In this document: positions 1 through 7,185 of the stretch, one piece after another
Layout: each line of letters begins with the position of its first letter
How positions within the stretch are numbered: the first letter of the stretch is position 1
Assembly (NCBI GenBank): GCA_016282455.1
Contig: JAEEKM010000096.1
Coordinates: 1-21,863 of the forward strand
DNA: 21,863 nucleotides
Direction of reading: 5' to 3'
Source of the DNA: Treponema sp.
GTDB lineage: Bacteria; Spirochaetota; Spirochaetia; Treponematales; Treponemataceae
Translations under genes and position numbers: made by a program
The notes under the pieces: generated by a model
Told to the model about the DNA's origin: nothing
The model's database searches: none
What the model saw: the letters and a program-made list of their open reading frames with translations, nothing else

Positions 1-1
1 C

Positions 2-1147
2 CGTAATGCAAAAAAACAGTGGGTAGACGGCGAAGATCCAGACAGAACCGGTGCCCAGTACGATGGCGTAATCTTTAACAACATGAGAAGCACTGTCATC
101 ACAGACTGGCATTTTTCAATTGCAATTCCAGAAGGCTGCTCTGTAGACCCGGGTCCATGGAACGGAACCTTCACCCTTGCAGACGGAAAACTCAATGTAA
201 ACAAACCCCACGCAGAAGACAAAGAAAACATTCACGGAGAAAACTTTTATACAATCACTCCGTTAAAGACACTTGGCTTTGGCTGCATCATGTACACCCC
301 GCACGACTACCAGCCCCTTACACAAAAAATAACCTTCACCTATTCAAGTGTTTTAAAGCCGCTTACAAACATGTTCTTTGACATCTTTTTTGTTATTCTT
401 TTTATAGCCTTTATCATCTCCGCAACAATCATGATTCTGCAGGGAAAACTCATTCGTGTAGAAGAAGAAAACAAAAAACTTGAAAGCACGGTAGAAGAAA
501 GAACTAAAGAACTTGTGGCAGAAAAAAACCGTTCAGAAAGTCTTCTTCTTAACATACTGCCAAAAGAAATTGCAAAAGAACTCACAGACCATCCGAGCAG
601 CACAATAGCAAAAGAGTATCCCAACGTAACAGTTCTTTTTACAGACATTGTAGGCTTTACAAAAATAAGCGGAGACATGAGCGCAGAAGAAGTTGTTACC
701 ATGCTGAACAAAATGTTCTCCATGTTTGACGAAAGGGCCCAGCGCGAAGGAATTGAAAAAATCAAAACAATCGGTGACTCTTACATGGCGGCAACAGGAC
801 TCTCACAGGACAGCAAAAACGACGGCGCAGAAAAAATGATTCACTTTGCACAGGGACTTCTGGAAGATGTGCGCATCTTTAATGAAACTTCCCACATAAA
901 ACTTTTAATCCGTCTTGGCATAAACTCAGGTCCTCTGGTTGCAGGTGTAATTGGAAAAACCAAATTCATTTACGACATCTGGGGCGACACCGTTAACGTT
1001 GCAAGCAGAATGGAAAGCACCGGTCTTCCCATGAGGATTCATGTAACGGAAGCAACAAAAGCACAGACCTCAAATATTTTCAACTACAGCGAAAACACAG
1101 AAACCGATGTAAAGGGAAAGGGTCTGATGAAAACTTACTTCCTGTAA
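2..1147 (+). CDS. Membrane-bound class III adenylate cyclase with CBM2-like sensor domain (5' partial)
   Basis: Makes cyclic AMP from ATP at the inner face of the membrane. The frame is open to the window edge, so the Met at base 83 is probably internal and the N-terminus is missing. Numbering from that Met: about residues 1-80 (plus 27 visible residues before it) form an extracytoplasmic beta-rich domain resembling a CBM2 fold (ITDW, PWNGTF, TLGFGCIMY). One membrane helix lies at about 97-119, a signalling coiled coil at 122-168 (ERTKEL, LLLNILPKEIA), and the catalytic domain from about 180. Metal aspartates are D188 (FTDIVGFT) and D232 (IGDSYM). K228 and D298 (YDIWGDTVN) are the adenine-selecting pair, and N305 and R309 the transition-state residues, so ATP rather than GTP is predicted. 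It leads a plus-strand run with the WYL gene 20 bases downstream. Cyclase identity is very sure; the sensor assignment is inferred. Confidence 0.9.
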   Translation, partial: RNAKKQWVDGEDPDRTGAQYDGVIFNNMRSTVITDWHFSIAIPEGCSVDPGPWNGTFTLADGKLNVNKPHAEDKENIHGENFYTITPLKTLGFGCIMYTPHDYQPLTQKITFTYSSVLKPLTNMFFDIFFVILFIAFIISATIMILQGKLIRVEEENKKLESTVEERTKELVAEKNRSESLLLNILPKEIAKELTDHPSSTIAKEYPNVTVLFTDIVGFTKISGDMSAEEVVTMLNKMFSMFDERAQREGIEKIKTIGDSYMAATGLSQDSKNDGAEKMIHFAQGLLEDVRIFNETSHIKLLIRLGINSGPLVAGVIGKTKFIYDIWGDTVNVASRMESTGLPMRIHVTEATKAQTSNIFNYSENTETDVKGKGLMKTYFL

Positions 1148-1167
1148 GATAAGCTAAAAACAAAACT

Positions 1168-2151
1168 ATGAGCAAAGAAAAGAAAACAAGAGAAAATCAT
1201 GTTAAGTCACTCAGGCTTTTAAAACTGGAAAAAGCAATTCGGAACATTGCCTACCCAAGTGTAGAACGGCTCATGAAGGAACTGGAAGTTTCCCGGCGGA
1301 CAATTCTGCGTGACCTGGAAGAACTAAAACTTTATTACAATGCACCAATTGAATATGACCGGGCAAGAAAAGGCTACTACTACACCGACGATACTTTTTT
1401 TGTGCAGAACATGCTTGTATCAGAAGGAGAAGTGGTTGCCTTAGCAGGAATACTCCCCCTCCTTGAACGCTACGACAATACTCCCCTCAAAGACACCATC
1501 ACAAAAGTTTACGACACCATAAGCCAGATGCTCCCCAACCAGGTGCAGGTGCAGTCTTCTCTTTTAAATGACGTTCAGTTTATTTCCGATCCACTACCGG
1601 CAATTGACTCCGAGGTTTTTACAAAAATCTTTGAAGCCATAAGAACCCATAAAACAATTTCTTTCGGTTACCGTTCCATAAGCAGTTTAAAGCACAGTCC
1701 GCATAGCCTGGACCCCTACAAAATCTACTGTCAGAAAGGCGACTGGTATGCGGTAGGTTACTGCCACACCCACAAGAGATACAGCACCTACAATCTTTCC
1801 CGAATAAAAGACATTATTCTTCTTTCAAACTTTGTGCCCGACCCTGACTACGAAAAAAAAGTTTACATAGATCCAAACTTTGGAATATGGAACAGCAAGA
1901 GCCCCGTGCAAAAAATAGAACTTATTTTTGACAAATCCATCAACACCTACATTCTTGAACGCACCTGGCATAAAAACCAGAAATGCACTCAGGACAAAGA
2001 AGGAAACGTTCACTTAAAATTTGAATCAAACCAGCTGCAGGAAACCCTTTACTGGGTACTTCACTTTGGTTCCGCAGTAAAAATTGTAAATCCTCCGGAA
2101 CTGAAACAAATGTACAAGGAAGAACTTAAAAAGATGACAAAGAATCTTTAG
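1168..2151 (+). CDS. WYL-domain transcriptional regulator
   Basis: A 327-residue DNA-binding regulator of the YafY/DeoR-like HTH plus WYL type. An N-terminal winged helix-turn-helix spans about residues 14-60 (VERLMKELEVSRRTILRDLE). The WYL ligand-sensing domain lies at about 150-220, with the motif present as DWYAVGYC followed by YNLSRIKDI. A C-terminal WCX-like extension completes the usual length. WYL domains are known or proposed to bind nucleotides, oligonucleotides or other small ligands; the ligand here is unknown. It starts 20 bases after the cyclase stop with no clear Shine-Dalgarno, and a lipoprotein gene follows 33 bases downstream, so the three may be co-transcribed. Whether it controls its neighbours cannot be read from the sequence. 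Family call is sure. Confidence 0.9.
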   Translation: MSKEKKTRENHVKSLRLLKLEKAIRNIAYPSVERLMKELEVSRRTILRDLEELKLYYNAPIEYDRARKGYYYTDDTFFVQNMLVSEGEVVALAGILPLLERYDNTPLKDTITKVYDTISQMLPNQVQVQSSLLNDVQFISDPLPAIDSEVFTKIFEAIRTHKTISFGYRSISSLKHSPHSLDPYKIYCQKGDWYAVGYCHTHKRYSTYNLSRIKDIILLSNFVPDPDYEKKVYIDPNFGIWNSKSPVQKIELIFDKSINTYILERTWHKNQKCTQDKEGNVHLKFESNQLQETLYWVLHFGSAVKIVNPPELKQMYKEELKKMTKNL

Positions 2152-2184
2152 TTTTTAGAAGAGATTTTTATAGGAGACCTGAAC

Positions 2185-2859
2185 ATGAAAAAAAACTTTA
2201 AGACACTTTTATTTTTAACCCTCACTGCTCTGCTTCTGACCGGCTGCAGCAAAACTCAAAACACTTCCGGGGCGAAAAAAAATAAAGCCCTTACTTCTAA
2301 TTACCTTATGCTTGTTTCAAAAGAATATCCACTGCCAGAAAATTACACAAACACCTTTAAGCTTGTAACGGCAGATACAGTTTATGAAGGGGAAAAAACA
2401 CAGGTTGAAAAAAAAGCCTATGATGCCTTTCTTGAACTCAAGGCTTCCTTAAAAGAGATTGGAATTGAAATAGGAATTGATTCTGCTTACCGCAGTGTGG
2501 ATGAACAGAAAAGAATCATGAAATACTTTACCCAAAAATACGGCGAAGACTATGCAAAAAAAACAGTCGCCCAGCCCGGAACAAGCGAACATCACACAGG
2601 TCTTGCAATTGACATTGTTCCCAAAGTTGACGGTGAATGGGTAACAGAAAACGCAGACATGATGGATCTTCCAGAACTCTTTTTTGTCATTCACAGGGCA
2701 CTTCCTGCACATGGCTTTATTCTGCGCTACCCCGACGGCAAGGAAAAAACTACAGGTTATGCCTATGAACCCTGGCACATCCGCTATATTGGAAATAAAA
2801 CAATTGCCAGGCGCTTAATGGATGAAGAAATCACCCTTGAAGAGTATCTGTTAAAATAA
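2185..2859 (+). CDS. VanY-family D-alanyl-D-alanine carboxypeptidase, lipoprotein
   Basis: A zinc peptidase of the M15B/VanY family that trims the terminal D-Ala from peptidoglycan stem peptides. The 224-residue product starts with a lipoprotein signal ending LLLTGC, so C21 is the lipidated residue and the enzyme sits in the periplasm on a membrane anchor. Catalytic signatures are complete: R103 in SAYRS, the zinc motif S134-x-H136-x-x-G-x-A-x-D143, and E195-P-W-H198, where E195 is the general base and H198 the third zinc ligand. A Shine-Dalgarno AGGAG at 2172-2176 supports this start. It converges with nth, only 4 bases separating the two stop codons, and no terminator lies between. Nothing suggests a vancomycin resistance cluster; a cell-wall housekeeping role is more likely. 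Confidence 0.93.
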   Translation: MKKNFKTLLFLTLTALLLTGCSKTQNTSGAKKNKALTSNYLMLVSKEYPLPENYTNTFKLVTADTVYEGEKTQVEKKAYDAFLELKASLKEIGIEIGIDSAYRSVDEQKRIMKYFTQKYGEDYAKKTVAQPGTSEHHTGLAIDIVPKVDGEWVTENADMMDLPELFFVIHRALPAHGFILRYPDGKEKTTGYAYEPWHIRYIGNKTIARRLMDEEITLEEYLLK

Positions 2860-2863
2860 ACTA

Positions 2864-3514
2864 TCACTCACCATTGTGCCTGCACAAATCGCTGATGGGA
2901 CATTCCTCACACTTTGTTTTTCTTGCGGTGCAGATATAACGGCCGTGAAGAATGAGCCAGTGGTGGGCGTGCATCATGTATTCTTCCGGAATTCGCTTTA
3001 CTAAAGAAGCTTCTACTTTTTCAGGAGTGTCGCCTTCTGCAAGACCAATCTTCGGGCAGATACGAAGAAGATGAGTGTCTACCGGCATGGTAGGCTGGTG
3101 AAAGACTACGTTAAGCACAACATTTGCAGTTTTTCTTCCAACCCCCGGCAGGGACATCAGTTCTTCCCGGCTAGAAGGAATTTTTCCGTCAAAATCTTTT
3201 ATGAGTTTTTCACTTAGGGAAATTACATTTTTTGCCTTTGCCCGATAGAGCCCGATAGATTTTATGTAGCCTGTAAGTTTTTCTTCTCCCAGAGAAAGCA
3301 TTTCTTCCGGAGTCGTAACTTTTTCGTAAAGAGGGGCAGTTGCTTTATTTACGCTTTTGTCTGTAGTCTGGGCAGAAAGAACAACACTTACAAGAAGGCA
3401 GTAGGCGTTAGGTGCCAGAAGCTCCGACTTAGGTTCAGGGTTTATGGCCTTGAACCTTTCGAAGACTTCCGTAATTTTTTTTCGTGAGAGAAGTTTAATT
3501 CCAGTCTGACTCAT
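2864..3514 (-). CDS. nth: Endonuclease III
   Basis: A bifunctional DNA glycosylase and AP lyase that removes oxidised pyrimidines in base-excision repair. The 216 residues match the family's normal length. The helix-hairpin-helix LPGVGRKTANVV carries the Schiff-base lysine K128, and the catalytic aspartate is D146 in PVDTHL. The C-terminal [4Fe-4S] motif is intact as C195-x6-C202-x2-C205-x5-C211. The start codon shares one base with the metK stop (TAATG on the coding strand), which points to translational coupling in a metK-nth transcript. No terminator is visible between its stop and the converging carboxypeptidase gene. Confidence 0.97.
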   Translation of the reverse strand: MSQTGIKLLSRKKITEVFERFKAINPEPKSELLAPNAYCLLVSVVLSAQTTDKSVNKATAPLYEKVTTPEEMLSLGEEKLTGYIKSIGLYRAKAKNVISLSEKLIKDFDGKIPSSREELMSLPGVGRKTANVVLNVVFHQPTMPVDTHLLRICPKIGLAEGDTPEKVEASLVKRIPEEYMMHAHHWLILHGRYICTARKTKCEECPISDLCRHNGE

Positions 3515-4683
3515 TATTTAACGGCAGCTTTTAATGCCTCTACCTTGTCGCACTTTTCCCAGGGGAAGTCGCTTCTTCCAAAGTGACCGTAAGTGGCGGT
3601 TGCTTCGTAAATGGGGCGCTTTAAATCCAGGGTTTTGATGATTCCTGCGGGAGTGCAGTCAAAGACTTCTTTTACAGCCTTTACGATTTTTTCTTCGCTT
3701 ACGGCAGCGGTTCCAAAAGTGTCTGTCATAATGCTCACTGGGAAGGGAACACCAATTGCATAGGCAAGCTGAACTTCACATCTTTCTGCAAGACCTGCGG
3801 CTACAATGTTTTTTGCAATGTAACGGGCCATGTATGCTCCGGAACGGTCCACCTTACTGGGGTCTTTTCCGCTGAATGCTCCGCCTCCGTGACGACCCAT
3901 TCCGCCATAAGTGTCAACTATGATTTTGCGGCCTGTAAGACCTGTGTCTCCAACCGGTCCTCCGATTACAAAGCGGCCTGTCGGGTTTACATAGTATTTG
4001 GTATTTGAGTCCAGAAGTCCTGTGGGTTCAAGTACCGGTTTAATGAGTTTGCTGATTATTGTTTCACGGATTTCATCTTCTTCCACATCGGGGTCATGCT
4101 GCTGGCTCATTACAACAGAGTCAATGCGTACAGGGCGGTGTCCTTCGTACTCTACAGTAACCTGACCCTTGCTGTCAGGGCGGAACCATTTTACTTCACC
4201 GCTTTTACGTAATTCAGCTGACTTAATCATCATTTTGTGGCTGAACATGATTGGAGCGGGCATAAGTTCAGGAGTTTCTGTACAGGCAAAACCAAACATC
4301 ATTCCCTGGTCTCCGGCTCCCTGCTGTCCCTGGAACTCCTTAAGTCCTGTTCCAACAACTCCCTGGTTAATATCCGGGCTCTGTTCATGAATCATGCTCA
4401 GAACAGCCATGCTCTTGTAATCAAGACCGTAATCGGGGTTTGTATAACCGATTCTCTTTGCCACATCTGAGGCAATTTTCTGAACATTTACATAGGCATT
4501 TGTAGTTATTTCGCCACCTACAATGATTGCAGCCTGGCTTGCAAAAGTTTCACAGGCAACATGACTTTCCGGGTCCTGTCTCAGGCATTCGTCAAGAATT
4601 CCGTCTGAAATCTGGTCACAAAGTTTATCCGGATGTCCCTCACCCACTGATTCTGAAGTAAAAAGATATGTATTATTTGCCAT
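3514..4683 (-). CDS. metK: S-adenosylmethionine synthetase
   Basis: Joins ATP and methionine to make S-adenosylmethionine, the cell's main methyl donor, in the cytoplasm. The 389-residue protein is full length and carries the family signatures: GEGHPDK at 14-20 with H17 and D19 at the active site, [10 protein letters not shown] at 122-131, and the glycine-rich [16 protein letters not shown] loop. The start is fixed by the Shine-Dalgarno GGAGGG at 4690-4695. It heads a two-gene unit with nth, whose start codon overlaps its stop by one base. The leader after the predicted promoter is only about 30 bases, too short for any SAM riboswitch. Confidence 0.98.
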   Translation of the reverse strand: MANNTYLFTSESVGEGHPDKLCDQISDGILDECLRQDPESHVACETFASQAAIIVGGEITTNAYVNVQKIASDVAKRIGYTNPDYGLDYKSMAVLSMIHEQSPDINQGVVGTGLKEFQGQQGAGDQGMMFGFACTETPELMPAPIMFSHKMMIKSAELRKSGEVKWFRPDSKGQVTVEYEGHRPVRIDSVVMSQQHDPDVEEDEIRETIISKLIKPVLEPTGLLDSNTKYYVNPTGRFVIGGPVGDTGLTGRKIIVDTYGGMGRHGGGAFSGKDPSKVDRSGAYMARYIAKNIVAAGLAERCEVQLAYAIGVPFPVSIMTDTFGTAAVSEEKIVKAVKEVFDCTPAGIIKTLDLKRPIYEATATYGHFGRSDFPWEKCDKVEALKAAVK

Positions 4684-4717
4684 AAATAGCCCTCCAAGAA
4701 CAAATTATTTCCTATTA

Positions 4718-4746
4718 AAATTAGTCTAAAACCATATAAAAGTCAA
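4718..4746 (-). promoter_or_regulatory. Predicted sigma-70-type promoter of metK-nth
   Basis: On the minus strand, TTGACT at 4741-4746 is followed after exactly 17 bases by TAATTT at 4718-4723. The -35 matches consensus in five of six positions; the -10 is weaker. Its position leaves a short leader before the metK ribosome-binding site. The flanking DNA is very AT-rich, which would help opening but also makes chance matches likelier. Confidence 0.5.
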
Positions 4747-4828
4747 TGTAAGGATGCAAATGTAAAAATTTAAGATTTTTTTAAAAAAGTATGTACTAAA
4801 ATTAAAAAAAGTTATATAGTATTTTTCA

Positions 4829-4863
4829 ACAATCCTACTGCCTTTTGATGATGGGCAGATTGT
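4829..4863 (+). other. Hairpin in the leader of the CBM48 gene
   Basis: ACAAT (4829-4833) and CTGCC (4838-4842) pair with GGCAG (4854-4858) and ATTGT (4859-4863), giving a ten-pair stem with a four-base bulge and an 11-base loop. It ends 9 bases before the AGGAG ribosome-binding site of the downstream gene. It could tune mRNA stability or translation; no T-run follows, so it is not a terminator. A -10-like TATAGT at 4815-4820 just upstream lacks a convincing -35. Confidence 0.3.
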
Positions 4864-4885
4864 ATAGAAAAAAGGAGCATAAGTT

Positions 4886-5194
4886 ATGGCACTTAAGAAA
4901 ACTTATTCTAAGGACAAGAAGACTTGCAACGTAACTTTCACTGTAACCCAGGAGGCAGCCCACGGTGCAGAAAAAGTAACAATCGCAGGTGACTTCAACA
5001 GCTGGAGTAGCACTGAAACTCCTCTTAAGAAAGGAAAAGACGGAAACTTCTCCGTAAAGATTCCTCTTGAAGCTGGAAAAGAGTATCAGTTCCGCTATCT
5101 TCTTGATGGAAAGCACTGGGAGAATGACTGGGCAGCAGACAAATATATTCCAGCCCCCTTCTCACACACAGACAATTCAGTTGTAATCTGCTAG
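4886..5194 (+). CDS. Stand-alone CBM48 / isoamylase early-set (glycogen-binding-like) domain protein
   Basis: A 102-residue protein that is essentially one immunoglobulin-like E-set domain, like the N-terminal module of branching and debranching enzymes and of the AMP-kinase beta subunit. Diagnostic stretches are VTIAGDFNSW, then PLKKGKDGNFSVKIPL, then EYQFRYLLDGKHWENDW. The tryptophans and the LDGKHW loop are where this family contacts alpha-glucan. There is no signal peptide and no catalytic domain, so it is cytoplasmic and presumably binds glycogen or recruits a partner; that role is inferred. AGGAG at 4873-4877 fixes the start. It is a single-gene unit, divergent from metK and followed by its own terminator. 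Similar short proteins are known in spirochaetes and Bacteroidetes, but their role is poorly described. Confidence 0.85.
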   Translation: MALKKTYSKDKKTCNVTFTVTQEAAHGAEKVTIAGDFNSWSSTETPLKKGKDGNFSVKIPLEAGKEYQFRYLLDGKHWENDWAADKYIPAPFSHTDNSVVIC

Positions 5195-5227
5195 TTTTTT
5201 TCTGAATATTCTGGACTTATACTGAAG

Positions 5228-5267
5228 AAAGCTGTTTCATGGTTTTGCCCTGGAGCAGCTTTTTTTT
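5228..5267 (+). terminator. Intrinsic terminator after the CBM48 gene
   Basis: AAAGCTGTTTCA (5228-5239) pairs with TGGAGCAGCTTT (5251-5262), twelve pairs including two G-T wobbles, with an 11-base loop and an eight-T run at 5260-5267. It separates the CBM48 gene from the following promoter. Confidence 0.85.
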
Positions 5268-5268
5268 A

Positions 5269-5297
5269 TTTACAAAAAACCTTCCCTGTCTTATACT
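5269..5297 (+). promoter_or_regulatory. Predicted promoter of the small ORF-nhaC unit
   Basis: TTTACA at 5269-5274 and TATACT at 5292-5297 are separated by 17 bases, five of six consensus matches in each box. It begins directly after the preceding terminator and lies 35 bases before the small gene's start, which fits a sigma-70-type promoter well. Confidence 0.75.
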
Positions 5298-5332
5298 ATC
5301 AGCAATATATTTAATTTTTACTGGAGAAAAAA

Positions 5333-5527
5333 ATGTCTACAGAAGAAGTTATTAAAGCCCTTGAGCAGGTAAAAGCTTATTGTGCTTCAAACCTGCTTGA
5401 CCCCCTGGACTATGCCCTTCATGTTTTTAAACATTTTAAAAGGGCCGGTATTGAAGATCCTGTTCATGCAGATTTTTCAAAACTCACCCCTAACAGCAAT
5501 TCGCAATCGCCAGAGGAGAAAAAATAA
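5333..5527 (+). CDS. Small protein of unknown function upstream of nhaC
   Basis: A 64-residue protein I do not recognise. It is mostly helical by composition in residues 1-48 (an acidic start, then LDYALHVFKHFKRAG), followed by a polar, probably disordered tail ending PEEKK. There is no signal peptide or membrane segment. Evidence that it is real: a strong promoter at the right distance, a GGAG ribosome-binding site at 5323-5326, and its stop lying 2 bases before the nhaC start, with the nhaC Shine-Dalgarno inside its last codons. That layout implies translational coupling. It may be a regulator or accessory subunit of the antiporter, or simply a leader ORF; the sequence does not decide. Confidence 0.7.
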   Translation: MSTEEVIKALEQVKAYCASNLLDPLDYALHVFKHFKRAGIEDPVHADFSKLTPNSNSQSPEEKK

Positions 5528-5529
5528 AA

Positions 5530-7080
5530 ATGGTAGGCACATTCTGGTCACTTATTCCAGCCATTGTTGCAATTGCACTGGCTCTTATTACTAAAGAAGT
5601 TTATTCTTCACTTTTTATTGGAATTTTAATGGGAGGTCTCTTTTTTGCAATTGACGCCTCTTCCGGTTTTACAGGCTTTTTTACCCATGTCTTTAACGAA
5701 GGCATGATTGCACAGCTTTCCGACAGCTGGAACGTGGGTATTCTTGTTTTCCTGGTTGTACTGGGAATTATGGTTGCCCTTATGAACAGGGCGGGCGGTT
5801 CTGCAGCCTTTGGTGACTGGGCAAAAAAACACATTAAATCAAAAGCTGGCGCTCAGATTGCAACAATTTTCCTTGGCATCCTGATTTTTATTGACGACTA
5901 CTTTAACTGCCTTACAGTGGGTTCCGTAATGAAACCCGTTACAGAAAAGTACGGCGTTTCAAAAGAAAAGCTTGCCTATCTTATTGACTCTACCGCAGCA
6001 CCAGTCTGTATTATTGCACCCATCAGTTCCTGGGCAGCGGCAGTTGCAGGTTTTGTAAGCGAAGGAGAAAACGGACTTGCACTTTTCTGCAAAGCCATTC
6101 CCTTTAACTTTTATGCCTTCTTTACCCTCGCAATGATGTTTGGCATGGTCTTCATGCGCTTTGAGTATGGAACAATGGCAAAGTATGAAAAGGCAGATTT
6201 TGTCTTTGATGAAAAAAAGGCAGCAGAACTTGATTCAAAGAAAGACTCACGTTCCTCCAAAGGTACTGTATTTGACCTTGTAATTCCTATCATTCTCCTT
6301 ATTACACTCTGCACCCTGGGTATGATTTACACAGGCGGTTTCTTTGCAGAGGGAGAGGACCACAAAAACTTTGTAGATGCTTTTGCAAACAGCGATGCTT
6401 CTGTTGGTCTTGTGCTGGGTTCTTTTGCAGCCCTCATCCTTACAATAATTCTCTACGTGGTACGCAGGGTTCTTTCCTTAAAAGACTGCATGAGCTGTGT
6501 TCCTGACGGATTTAAGGCAATGGTTCCTGCAATCCTCATTCTTGCCCTTGCATGGACCCTTAAGGCAATGACAGACAGTCTTGGTGCTGCAGATTATGTG
6601 GCAGGTCTTGTAAACGGAAGTGCGGCGGCATTAAAGAGTTTCCTACCCGCCATCATCTTTGTAATTGCGGCTCTGCTTGCTTTTGCAACCGGAACTTCCT
6701 GGGGTACCTTCGGTATTCTCATTCCAATCTGCATTGCAGTTTTCCCGGAAGCAGGAGACCCCTTAAGAATTATTTCCATCTCTGCCTGTATGGCAGGTGC
6801 AGTCTGCGGTGACCACTGTTCACCAATCAGCGACACAACAATCATGGCAAGTGCAGGTGCCCAGTGCAACCACGTAAACCATGTTTCAAGCCAGCTCCCC
6901 TATGCAATCTCCGTAGCAGGAGTTTCCTTCCTCACCTACATTGTGGCAGGATTCACTCAGGGCTTAGGCATTGTTGCAAGCGGACTCATCTCCTGGGTCG
7001 TAGGATTAGCCCTCCTCTTCGGCTTCCTCTTTGTGATGAAAAATAAATTCGCCAAAACAAATACTGCCCTTAAACAATAA
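5530..7080 (+). CDS. nhaC: NhaC-family Na+/H+ antiporter
   Basis: A 516-residue inner-membrane transporter of the NhaC family, predicted to exchange sodium for protons, although related members exchange organic acids. About 11-12 hydrophobic helices are visible, beginning LIPAIVAIALALITKEV. Conserved family segments include a helix with FIDDYFNCLTVGS, the FATGTSWGTFGILIPI re-entrant-like segment, and GDHCSPISDTTIMASAGAQC with acidic and polar residues in a late helix. A charged cytoplasmic loop (DEKKAAELDSKKDSRSSK) sits near the middle. AGAGGAG at 5512-5518 is its ribosome-binding site. It follows the small gene by 2 bases and ends at a very strong terminator. Exact substrate is not readable, so the symbol denotes the family. 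Confidence 0.85.
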   Translation: MVGTFWSLIPAIVAIALALITKEVYSSLFIGILMGGLFFAIDASSGFTGFFTHVFNEGMIAQLSDSWNVGILVFLVVLGIMVALMNRAGGSAAFGDWAKKHIKSKAGAQIATIFLGILIFIDDYFNCLTVGSVMKPVTEKYGVSKEKLAYLIDSTAAPVCIIAPISSWAAAVAGFVSEGENGLALFCKAIPFNFYAFFTLAMMFGMVFMRFEYGTMAKYEKADFVFDEKKAAELDSKKDSRSSKGTVFDLVIPIILLITLCTLGMIYTGGFFAEGEDHKNFVDAFANSDASVGLVLGSFAALILTIILYVVRRVLSLKDCMSCVPDGFKAMVPAILILALAWTLKAMTDSLGAADYVAGLVNGSAAALKSFLPAIIFVIAALLAFATGTSWGTFGILIPICIAVFPEAGDPLRIISISACMAGAVCGDHCSPISDTTIMASAGAQCNHVNHVSSQLPYAISVAGVSFLTYIVAGFTQGLGIVASGLISWVVGLALLFGFLFVMKNKFAKTNTALKQ

Positions 7081-7095
7081 TTCCCAAAACAAATA

Positions 7096-7156
7096 AAAAC
7101 GGGCCCTTCTGTAAGTGCACTTTTATTCAGGTTCACAAAACAGAAGGGCCCGTTTT
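7096..7156. terminator. Strong bidirectional terminator between nhaC and proC
   Basis: A perfect 17-base-pair inverted repeat, 7096-7112 with 7140-7156, has the GC-rich core ACGGGCCCTTCTGT and a 27-base loop. It has a T-run on the right for plus-strand transcripts (7153-7159) and an A-run on the left that becomes a T-run for minus-strand transcripts. It can therefore stop nhaC and the proline operon, which converge here. Confidence 0.9.
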
Positions 7157-7185
7157 TTTATCAGTTTTTTATTATAAAAAAACTC

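Noticed and set aside
340..765. 141-codon minus-strand ORF opposite the cyclase
   Set aside because: Ser/Arg-rich reverse translation of the cyclase coiled coil and membrane helix, with no start signals.
83..1147. Taking the Met at base 83 as the start of the cyclase
   Set aside because: The frame is open to the window edge with sensible CBM2-like sequence before this Met and no ribosome-binding site in front of it, so the gene is 5' partial.
2185..2859. VanY-like protein as vancomycin resistance
   Set aside because: No vanH, vanA, vanX or two-component genes are nearby, and chromosomal VanY-family carboxypeptidases are common.
4684..4885. SAM riboswitch upstream of metK
   Set aside because: The predicted promoter leaves only about 30 bases of leader, and no K-turn, multi-helix core or terminator hairpin is seen in this AT-rich region.
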